The notes beneath the pieces were generated by a model that saw only the letters and a list, made by a program, of their open reading frames with translations, made no database searches and had not been told where the DNA came from. The position numbers and the translations under genes are program-made. A DNA stretch of 39,007 bases from Bacteroidales bacterium (lineage in GTDB: Bacteria; Bacteroidota; Bacteroidia; Bacteroidales; Muribaculaceae): positions 1 through 39,007 of the forward strand of contig CAAGGJ010000081.1 of NCBI GenBank assembly GCA_900769345.1. The letters run 5' to 3'. This document shows positions 17,669 through 24,844 of this stretch, in pieces (position 1 is the stretch's first letter; each line of letters opens with the position of its first letter).

Positions 17669-18394
17669 TTACTTAATTCCCTTATCAATTATTCTCGATT
17701 TCATTGTAACATTAAAGAAATTCTCGTTAGTTTTTAAAATGCTTGTTTGAGTCTTTTTGACCACCGGAGCCACTGCAGCTTTCACCTTAACGCCACACTT
17801 TGCACATTCATCCACCACTTTGGCAGATATTTCGAATGGTATTAGAAATGGGTTACTCATACGACTAAATGTCTTAGCTATTGCGTCAACATCGACAAAC
17901 ACTTTCAATTCGGGCGACATAAACACCGAGAACATTTCATGCACCTTAACAGGCTTTAACAGTTGCACATTAGAGAGCTTTTTTAAGATTGCTTTCACTG
18001 CCTTGGGACCTATTTTCAGGCTATAGCCCAATAAATGTTTACTCGAAGCCAATAGCCCCTTGCACAAAGGTTTCAGCCCCGCCACACCAGGCACTTCAAA
18101 TAGCGCTATTGCTATTAAATCGATAACAAACGACAGCCACTCTCCCACCACAAAACAGAAAGCACAGTCAATAATATTACAAGCCAAGCCCACTCCGGGC
18201 ATCAATCCGCCCACAAGCAAGATTGGAGAAATGGCAACATATATCCTCTTCAATGCTATCTTGTCACCCTTCTCAAATGCTTCAATAATCATTTTCGAAG
18301 TCAACTTTTCGGTCTTCACCATTTTGCACAATTCATCGAGATGGCGCGTTGGGACCGACTTTATCATAGTGACCAATTCTACAGGTAGTGCCAT
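17669..18394 (-). CDS. Hydrophobic pretoxin-like protein of unknown function
   Basis: 241 residues without signal peptide. Residues 52-110 form a glycine-rich helical hairpin (LMPGVGLACNIIDCAFC, then GEWLSFVIDLIAIALFEVPGV), a pattern like the PGVG...GDW...PGVGD region that precedes toxin domains in many polymorphic toxins. The rest is helical and basic (about 130-240), with CAKCGVK at 197-203. No nuclease or peptidase motif. It lies between the TssF-like gene and the glucosaminidase gene. It could be a small effector or membrane-inserting component loaded by the apparatus, or a structural membrane protein. The similarity is by eye only. Confidence 0.6.
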   Translation of the reverse strand: MALPVELVTMIKSVPTRHLDELCKMVKTEKLTSKMIIEAFEKGDKIALKRIYVAISPILLVGGLMPGVGLACNIIDCAFCFVVGEWLSFVIDLIAIALFEVPGVAGLKPLCKGLLASSKHLLGYSLKIGPKAVKAILKKLSNVQLLKPVKVHEMFSVFMSPELKVFVDVDAIAKTFSRMSNPFLIPFEISAKVVDECAKCGVKVKAAVAPVVKKTQTSILKTNENFFNVTMKSRIIDKGIK

Positions 18395-18400
18395 ATTTTT

Positions 18401-20212
18401 TTAATCTTTTACATTGGTATTTACAAATATCGGAAGGCTAAAACAACCATGTTTGGTTATGCCATCCACCAACATATCCGCGATTGATAATTCTACGGCT
18501 TTCTCAAAGTTCTTTCTATCCTTAAATTCGATGTCGACATACAGTCCACGGCGAACGAAATCACCGCCCCCGGCTCCTTCTAAGCGAACATTCACTATTA
18601 TGCGCTTAAATTCTTCATTGCCATATATTGCCACCAATTCTTTTCTTACATATGCATCCACATCCATACGTGTAAAAAGACGATCGCGAGTGAGAGTATA
18701 GTATCGCAGAAGCTCATATCGCTGATCAGCTGTGGCTTTATCCTTACCTCCCATTGCCGATACTATCACCGGCACTGCCGAATCTATTACCGGAAGTTTT
18801 TTACACTCCAACTTCGATGATGCGGCATCTTCTCTCACTGAAGTGTCTTTTAAATTATTACCCAATGCGCCTTGAGTGGTTAAAAACGACACCTTGGTTA
18901 TCATACTCCCCGCCGAATGTTTGATATTTTTCATCACATAGGTGCCGGAATCGTACTTATATTTGTCATTTTTCTCGCCCACCGATTTGGCAATCTTGTT
19001 CACAAGCTCTTTCAGGCGCTTTATGTCCTGTCCATCTTTTAGGCCATTGTAGTCAATAAATGCATGATAGTCCTCGACAAAGCGGTTATACAAGTTTCTC
19101 ACATCGCGATACAAATCGCCATTATGATAGCAATGAGCATCGAAATCGCGAACCACAAATTCGTCGGCCGACATCGAAAAGCCCTGTTTGTGGGCCGCAT
19201 TGCTCGTTTCGAGTATCGTTAGGAAAAACGAGTCGTCTTGTTTCTGCAGTTTTGCTATAGGTGCCGACTGGGTCAAAGTCACAGTATTAACGTCTACATT
19301 AACTATTGGCACCGCATTAAGCACCACATCACAATCATCGTCTACAACAAAATCATCAGGAAACTCAATCCGGAGCCATAATGCTTCATCCTTAAGAAAA
19401 TCTAATTCGCGGCTCTCGAGCAGACTTTGAAACACACGCGAGAATGTCCTGGTTTTATATCTATCTCTATTGTTAGTTTTATCGGTAACAGTTATCAGCA
19501 CGCCATTGGGAATATCCTGAAGCAATTCTTTCCAATAATTGATAATCGAAAGAAACCTATTCGACACTTGCTGTGCATCGAAAGGCTCAAGCATCTCTAT
19601 GTCCTCCATTTTGTTCATGGTGCAAAAATCCAACGATTCCGGATCTTGACTCAACACCGAGATTTTGCGCGGACTAACTTTCTGCTTGGTCTTAATCAGA
19701 AACGAAAAGCCCTCAAGCGATTCGATTTCAGCCTTGGTTTGAATGCCCACCCACAATATATTCGGCTGTTCTAACGACACAGCATGGGTGGTGTTCCTAC
19801 TCTTCAACATATTTTTTGTAAGCACATGTACATCATCGTAGGGAACTAATGTATTCTTAAAAAGTGGCAAATAATTTACTGCATTTTTGCTAAATTTTTC
19901 TTTATACGAAAACGACACAGCCGAATTAATCTGAACACAATCGCAGTTTTTTTTCTTGAAAGTAGGAGAAACCAATGCTATGGCAGGCATAGCATCCACC
20001 TGCTGAAGAGGGATAAAATCTTCAAAAAAGCGTTCAGCCAATTTACGATCGAAAGCATCGATATAGTCGGTTATCTTTTGGGTTTCATATAGTAGAGCCA
20101 CAAGCATCATTTTTGCTATCGGATCCATAAGTTCATACTCTACCGTATCCGACATCATCAACTGAAGGTGCTCCACCACATCATTAATCTTCTTTTGTAA
20201 GTCTACATCCAT
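18401..20212 (-). CDS. tssF: TssF-like (VasA/ImpG) type VI baseplate protein
   Basis: 603 residues, matching the usual ~600 of TssF. The N-terminal block reads DPIAKMMLVALLYETQ, then KITDYIDAFDRKLAERFFED and an FIPLQQVDAMPAIALVSP segment, equivalent to TssF's (DP.v.rlleg.a.l.a.l..k.dd.fpel.e.ll..l.P...r..P..s) signature. The middle is beta-rich, as in TssF, with an RLEGAGGGDFVRRGLYVDIEF stretch near the end. TssF with TssG forms the wedge of the T6SS baseplate around the spike, in the cytosol at the inner membrane. It starts 2 bases after the gp25-like gene. Sequence is divergent from proteobacterial TssF, so the call combines N-terminal motif, length and neighbours. Confidence 0.72.
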   Translation of the reverse strand: MDVDLQKKINDVVEHLQLMMSDTVEYELMDPIAKMMLVALLYETQKITDYIDAFDRKLAERFFEDFIPLQQVDAMPAIALVSPTFKKKNCDCVQINSAVSFSYKEKFSKNAVNYLPLFKNTLVPYDDVHVLTKNMLKSRNTTHAVSLEQPNILWVGIQTKAEIESLEGFSFLIKTKQKVSPRKISVLSQDPESLDFCTMNKMEDIEMLEPFDAQQVSNRFLSIINYWKELLQDIPNGVLITVTDKTNNRDRYKTRTFSRVFQSLLESRELDFLKDEALWLRIEFPDDFVVDDDCDVVLNAVPIVNVDVNTVTLTQSAPIAKLQKQDDSFFLTILETSNAAHKQGFSMSADEFVVRDFDAHCYHNGDLYRDVRNLYNRFVEDYHAFIDYNGLKDGQDIKRLKELVNKIAKSVGEKNDKYKYDSGTYVMKNIKHSAGSMITKVSFLTTQGALGNNLKDTSVREDAASSKLECKKLPVIDSAVPVIVSAMGGKDKATADQRYELLRYYTLTRDRLFTRMDVDAYVRKELVAIYGNEEFKRIIVNVRLEGAGGGDFVRRGLYVDIEFKDRKNFEKAVELSIADMLVDGITKHGCFSLPIFVNTNVKD

Positions 20213-20214
20213 CT

Positions 20215-20715
20215 CTATATATTTATTCTTTTAACGGTAGGCTCCATTAAAAATCTCACATTCTTTTGGTAAGGCGTATGCGTTCCAAGCCCATCTTCAA
20301 GCATTCCGGTCACCACTATATTCACCTCATATTTTGAGTTCAGACGTGTGGTCACATGCCTATCGGCACTTACCGTCCCCAATTCTATCTGCACATCCAC
20401 CTGTTTTAGTTGAGGCTCATACATTCTGATGCTGTTTTCTATGCTTTCCTTACACTCTTTCAGGCGCACATCATTATAAGCTCCGGCACTAAAGTTACTC
20501 TCTTGCCCATGATTGAAATTGAGAAAATGCACATTAGAGTACTCTTGATTCCAATACTCAAAACCGAAGTCGAAGTCGGCAACGAAGCTACCCTTGGGCG
20601 AAAACACTATCAATTCTATGAAATTATCTATCATAGCTATGCGTCGTTCGATAGTTCTCGACACCACCACCGAGTCATCGTGTTCATAAGTTATTGGAGT
20701 CTTGATATATGGCAT
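20215..20715 (-). CDS. tssE: gp25/TssE-like baseplate wedge protein
   Basis: 166 residues with the gp25-like pattern: an N-terminal helix with IERRIAMIDNFIELIVFSP, then a region equivalent to the gp25 core (GSFVADFDFGFEYWNQ), a central helix with RLKECKESIENSIRMYEPQL and a beta segment VDVQIEL. This helix-then-V.V...  arrangement is typical of gp25/TssE (the Y/F-EP-RL...V.V motif). The EPR motif is here YEPQL, lacking the Arg. TssE joins the sheath to the TssF/TssG wedge. Spacing of 2 and 10 bases to its neighbours shows it is in the baseplate sub-operon. Confidence 0.75.
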   Translation of the reverse strand: MPYIKTPITYEHDDSVVVSRTIERRIAMIDNFIELIVFSPKGSFVADFDFGFEYWNQEYSNVHFLNFNHGQESNFSAGAYNDVRLKECKESIENSIRMYEPQLKQVDVQIELGTVSADRHVTTRLNSKYEVNIVVTGMLEDGLGTHTPYQKNVRFLMEPTVKRINI

Positions 20716-20725
20716 ATATTATATA

Positions 20726-21958
20726 TTATATCTTATGTATTACATCAGTCAAGTCTTTCTTTATTCTGACCTCAAAGGTTGCAATATCAGAGAATGTGTT
20801 ATTCTTGAAAGCCACAGCCTTGATTGTAATGTGTTTCATTGGTTCTTTTTGCCAACCGCCGGCAAATCCGGATTCAATTGTCACCACTGTGCCCGACTTC
20901 GACGATTTGGTAGGTTTAGAGCCATCGGTGGTGTAATAAACGGTAGCACCGGGCGCATTATTGGTAATTTGCACTTTCACAGCACCACTGAAAGCTCGCT
21001 GCTCAAGTTGGCCTTTCTCTATCGAAGGTGCGGCAATAGTGTTATCCTCTACCTCCGGCTCAGGCTCGACATCGAAAGAATTAAGTTTTTCGCTGATGGA
21101 ATATGCCAAAGCCACGCCCTTGGCTATTATCTCATATGCATCTTTGTAATTATATGGTGTGTTGACAAACGTAAGATACTGAGCAGGGTCGGATATCGTG
21201 ACACTCTCATCCAAAGTGCATGCGCAGTAAAACGCCCCGGCAAGTTGCTGCATATTGGCAAGCAATTCCATAGGAGTCATCGTGTCGCGACTCTTATCCA
21301 TGGTAATCATCAACGACTGAGCCACCGGCCAAAATATTTTCACAGCATCTTGCTTTGCAGTGCGCAATGTGGCAGGAAGTCCGACATTTATCTCCTTCAA
21401 TGTGGATAGAAAGCGTTGAGCGAGTTCTTCGTATTTAATATGGGAGCTTACAAACAGACAGGGCGGCACAAAACCGCTATCATCACTACGCCAACAATAG
21501 GCATCATACAATATCCTTGCCACAGGCAACGAATAATCAGGTATCGGCGTATCCTCTTCTACAAGGCAAAAGCCATACAAAGTGTCGCACAGCCCATCAT
21601 TAGTGTCCCTAACACCATCGAGCGCCGAGATGCACAGATAGTATCGACTATCGGTGGAAGCATGCGGAGGAATATCCACATGCGCATCAAATGAGTTGGT
21701 GTAAACGGAATCGTATTGCACATCTATAAGCGTGCCGTTTCGTGTCAAGCCCAAGCAGTCGAGGCTCACTACTTCTATCGCATCTTTATTTATATCGACA
21801 GAGATGTCAAATTGTCGTGAACCCGGCAAGAGACCAATACGGCCACACGCTCCCAACACTAAGCCCTTCGACACCAGTTCCTCGGCGCATTTATCTGAAA
21901 GCGTGAGCAACTCATCGGTGAGTCGCATACCCTTTTTCCATAATATTCTTTTAGCCAT
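20726..21958 (-). CDS. tssK: TssK-like baseplate protein with chitobiase-type C-terminal domain
   Basis: 410 residues. The N-terminus (RILWKKGMRLTDELLTLSDK) corresponds to the TssK opening (vvW.eGMfL.pqHfq), and residues 138-170 carry TssK signature segments (SLPVARILYDA, GFVPPCLFVS). A helical middle (about 172-295) follows. In place of the usual TssK C-terminal domain, after an acidic linker (DVEPEPEVEDN), residues ~308-400 form a chitobiase/Fn3-assoc-like beta domain (ITNNAPGATVYYTTDGSKPT, ITIKAVAFKNNTFSD). In proteobacterial T6SS the TssK C-terminus contacts the TssJLM membrane complex, so this swap fits an unusual membrane anchor. TssK-type trimers link baseplate wedges to the membrane complex. 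Good call from order of motifs plus neighbours. Confidence 0.82.
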   Translation of the reverse strand: MAKRILWKKGMRLTDELLTLSDKCAEELVSKGLVLGACGRIGLLPGSRQFDISVDINKDAIEVVSLDCLGLTRNGTLIDVQYDSVYTNSFDAHVDIPPHASTDSRYYLCISALDGVRDTNDGLCDTLYGFCLVEEDTPIPDYSLPVARILYDAYCWRSDDSGFVPPCLFVSSHIKYEELAQRFLSTLKEINVGLPATLRTAKQDAVKIFWPVAQSLMITMDKSRDTMTPMELLANMQQLAGAFYCACTLDESVTISDPAQYLTFVNTPYNYKDAYEIIAKGVALAYSISEKLNSFDVEPEPEVEDNTIAAPSIEKGQLEQRAFSGAVKVQITNNAPGATVYYTTDGSKPTKSSKSGTVVTIESGFAGGWQKEPMKHITIKAVAFKNNTFSDIATFEVRIKKDLTDVIHKI

Positions 21959-21959
21959 A

Positions 21960-22865
21960 TCAAATGTTAGTATTATAATTCAGGTAATTATATTTTTCAG
22001 TATCCGAAAGTATCAATGGTTCGGAATCTACGGTTATATCGAATTTCAGAATTGCATCTGCCGACAGCAAATAATCCTGAACAAACAAGCGATATTCATC
22101 CAATTCGTCTACAAACGACAACAATCGGCTATCGCATTGTTCGTCGTCCCAATAATGCACCTCATAGGTCACTACCGACTGCGAATAACAATTCCCGGCA
22201 TATACCTCGCCAAGCACATCTCCAACACTTTCGGAATATCGCGGGCATATATCCGTAAAATCCGTATCCTTGGCAGAAATGTTCACCAATATGCCTTCAT
22301 CTAAAAACACCTTCCTCAGTAGCAATGTCATTAAGGTCCTATTGCCCCTTATTATATTAAATGATGGCATATAGGGGATGGTTTTTGCGATAAACCTGTT
22401 ATTTTTCTGTCCTTCAGTAAGTCGATCGAATACTATTTGCTGCAACCATACATTGGAATCGACATATTTGCTAAGCTGCTTGCGCACCTGCATCCGCAAT
22501 AAGAATAAAAAAGTATCTATGGGATAAAAAAATTTATATGCCTGCTCCTTCTCATGCTCTTGCTTCGAATATTCTTCTTCAAACTTCTGTTTTTCGCGTT
22601 CGGGAATGTTTGAGAACCTATCAATACTATGAAATAGATATTCAGGCAGAGAATTATACAAACTATTGCGTCCCATATGCAGTAGCAACTTGTCTTGATA
22701 ATTCTCTATGTCCAATATATCCTTATACGAATTGCGTTTATGCATTCCACAAAACTTCACGGCAATGCTATTGTCGGGATATAGCCCGACAAAAGTCTCA
22801 GCATTGATGTCTTGAGGAACTCTTCGGGGAACAATAAGGCTATTATAATCCAAATCGGCTTGCAT
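21960..22865 (-). CDS. TssG-like baseplate protein (divergent)
   Basis: 301 residues, close to the TssG length. The start region (AETFVGLYPDNSIAVKFCG) and a central GRNSLYNSLPEYLFH segment resemble the TssG pattern of a short GL..P.G.LP.hy...l motif followed by long helices (IDTFLFLLRMQVRKQLSKYV). A beta-rich C-terminus follows. Similarity is weak; position between E1 and TssK, and presence of TssE and TssF, drive the assignment. It overlaps the end of the E1 gene by 23 bases and stops one base before TssK, so translation is coupled across the ubiquitin and baseplate parts. Alternative: an unrelated structural component specific to this system. Confidence 0.5.
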   Translation of the reverse strand: MQADLDYNSLIVPRRVPQDINAETFVGLYPDNSIAVKFCGMHKRNSYKDILDIENYQDKLLLHMGRNSLYNSLPEYLFHSIDRFSNIPEREKQKFEEEYSKQEHEKEQAYKFFYPIDTFLFLLRMQVRKQLSKYVDSNVWLQQIVFDRLTEGQKNNRFIAKTIPYMPSFNIIRGNRTLMTLLLRKVFLDEGILVNISAKDTDFTDICPRYSESVGDVLGEVYAGNCYSQSVVTYEVHYWDDEQCDSRLLSFVDELDEYRLFVQDYLLSADAILKFDITVDSEPLILSDTEKYNYLNYNTNI

Positions 22866-24048
22866 CCTTGCTCAACTCCACGTATTTAATTCCCTTTTCG
22901 GTAGATACTTGTATCACATCGTAGGGAGGGATTCCTATTTCACGCAGCGACAAATCCAAATATGGGAAATCGCCATCGATATTTTCGAAGAAACACTTAT
23001 GGAAGATAGTGGAATAGCTCAACTTTCGCAATTCCGCATCAGAATGTATCTTCTCATCAAGCCTTGACTCCGGAATAAGTAGTTTAAACTCTTTTTCCGG
23101 ACGATCGGATATGATTTTCTCAATGAACTTATTGTTTCTCATATTTATCTCCACATAGTTCACATCAAGCAAATCCTTTAGTCGAGTCAACACTTCACCG
23201 GCAGTCATTTCGGCCGACAAATCTTCGGCTCTAATAATATCGTTCCATCTTTCGTGCGCCGGACAATTCTTTTTCCACGAAGAATACTTATAGGTAGTAA
23301 CCGTATTAGTCATACCCTCAAAGCGCCACATCTTGCCCATTAATGTTTTGAACGGTGATTCTTCGCCCGGCGATGTATGAATCACCTTCATAGCCTCTTG
23401 TGATTGCATAGCTCCCACTATGGAGGCGCTTATAGGCGTTGTGGCCACTCTGCCTGCCGATACTTGAGTTCTCACCACATCGGCACAACCCGTACGCAGC
23501 ATGATATGATTAAACTCCTCTCTCGAGAGATTACATTCATAGCAATTCACTTCAGGGGCATATATTTTTACAACACCGGTGAGATTCTCTATGCTGCCAT
23601 CAATCCACGGCTTACCCACTCGCATACATAGTCGGTTGAGCAAATATCTCGCTATTCTACTATCCAGGCACCCTATCACTATGTCCACATCTTTATACAG
23701 GCCCAAGCCCACCTCGGAGAATAGATTTCCCACTATTGGAATCACCTCAATCTGTGGATTTATCTCCATTGCCCTACGAGCCGCCACTTCGGCCTTATAG
23801 GCATGGCTATAAGCATCAACTTCTCTGAATAGCACCGAACGCGTTAGGTTCGACAACTCGATGCGGTCGAAATCGCACACAAATATCTTGCCTACTCCGA
23901 ATAGTGCCAGGTTTTTTATCACCTCATTGCCCAATGCACCGGCTCCTACTACCAGAACCTTCGCACTTCTTACCTTATCTTGTTTGAACCAAGAGAGGAG
24001 CGTAAACACGCCCTCTCCCCATTCATATCCTTTTTTGGTACTCTGCAT
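22843..24048 (-). CDS. E1-like ubiquitin-activating enzyme (ThiF/MoeB/UBA fold) with C-terminal UFD-like domain
   Basis: 401 residues. Adenylation domain: VLVVGAGALGNEVIKNLAL (32-50, ATP loop), CDFDRIELSNLTRS (58-71), GCLDSRIARYLLNR (126-139). A proposed catalytic Cys is C188 in LRTGCADVVRT, followed by the GRVATTPISASIVGAMQSQE block (199-218) seen in bacterial E1s that work with E2s. Zinc ligands are likely C169-x2-C172 with C262-x2-H265, a CxxC...CxxH variant of the usual double CxxC. Residues ~300-395 form a ubiquitin-fold-like tail (LSLREIGIPPYDVIQV) that can be compared with the UFD that presents E2. It should adenylate the C-terminal Gly of the Ubl proteins and pass them to the E2. It sits between a barrel protein gene and TssG-like. 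Confidence 0.92.
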   Translation of the reverse strand: MQSTKKGYEWGEGVFTLLSWFKQDKVRSAKVLVVGAGALGNEVIKNLALFGVGKIFVCDFDRIELSNLTRSVLFREVDAYSHAYKAEVAARRAMEINPQIEVIPIVGNLFSEVGLGLYKDVDIVIGCLDSRIARYLLNRLCMRVGKPWIDGSIENLTGVVKIYAPEVNCYECNLSREEFNHIMLRTGCADVVRTQVSAGRVATTPISASIVGAMQSQEAMKVIHTSPGEESPFKTLMGKMWRFEGMTNTVTTYKYSSWKKNCPAHERWNDIIRAEDLSAEMTAGEVLTRLKDLLDVNYVEINMRNNKFIEKIISDRPEKEFKLLIPESRLDEKIHSDAELRKLSYSTIFHKCFFENIDGDFPYLDLSLREIGIPPYDVIQVSTEKGIKYVELSKDASRFGL

Positions 24049-24063
24049 TATCGAAGACTTTCG

Positions 24064-24807
24064 TTAGAACACATAGCCTATCTTACCACCAACGAACACT
24101 CGGCCTATTCGGTTTTTGAATATATTATCTTCCGACTTTGCACATGCTATGCGATATTCGATAAATACACCAACCTTCACCAAATGCTCATTGGCAGGAA
24201 TATATCCACCCAGCTCCACTTTTGGCGCTATGTACAAGCCATTTTTCTTATCGAAGTCGGTTTCCTTTCCGTTGATTACCTGCTTTGCGTTCAAAGTTGC
24301 ATAATATGCAGGTGTTAAACCTACGCTTGCAAAGAGCGAGGACTTGGTATAATCCATGTTGGTAAATTCCACAGCAAGCGGCACTCCCACTTCAAACAAT
24401 ACATCTTTTTTATAATTGTTCTGGCCTGAGTAATATTTACCATACGAGAAGGCCAACAAACCGCCATAGCTTAGATAAACGCCATTGCTTACCTTATACT
24501 TTGCTGAGCCGTAAACGCCAAACGAGTTGTGAGCGCCACTCACGCAGAAGCGGGGTGTAGAATAAGAAATGCCCAATTCGAATGCTTTGTTGATAGGCTT
24601 GCTAACTTTGTTCTCAACTATAACCGTATCCTTCTTCAAACCAAAATACTCATAGAGATTCGTACCTTTTTTCAAACGGTAATTCACATCACCTTTGCCG
24701 ATATAGTCCACTTCATAAGGACCTACCTGAAAGTTGTCAATCACAACTTGTGCTTTAACTGTTGTTGCTGCAAGGATGCCACACAACATAACTACGATTT
24801 TTTTCAT
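24064..24807 (-). CDS. Small outer-membrane beta-barrel protein
   Basis: 247 residues with a signal peptide (1-20, ending VKAQ) and, after a short polar segment, repeated amphipathic strands (AFELGISYST, FGVYGSAKYKV, GVYLSYGGLLAFSYG, LVKVGVFIEYRIA) ending RVFVGGKIGYVF, with the terminal Phe typical of outer-membrane barrels. No recognised family. It lies between the RING-protein and E1 genes with gaps of 37 and 15 bases, so an outer-membrane part has been placed in the middle of the ubiquitin genes. An outer-membrane exit or anchor for the complex is plausible but not shown. Confidence 0.75.
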   Translation of the reverse strand: MKKIVVMLCGILAATTVKAQVVIDNFQVGPYEVDYIGKGDVNYRLKKGTNLYEYFGLKKDTVIVENKVSKPINKAFELGISYSTPRFCVSGAHNSFGVYGSAKYKVSNGVYLSYGGLLAFSYGKYYSGQNNYKKDVLFEVGVPLAVEFTNMDYTKSSLFASVGLTPAYYATLNAKQVINGKETDFDKKNGLYIAPKVELGGYIPANEHLVKVGVFIEYRIACAKSEDNIFKNRIGRVFVGGKIGYVF

Positions 24808-24844
24808 TGAAATTTAAATAATTGTTTAAGTGAATATTAATAAA

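Noticed and set aside
20702..21409. 235-codon plus-strand open frame overlapping the TssK-like gene
   Set aside because: It lies antisense to a gene with clear motifs and good neighbour spacing, has no recognisable domain and a poor amino-acid mix, so it is a shadow frame.
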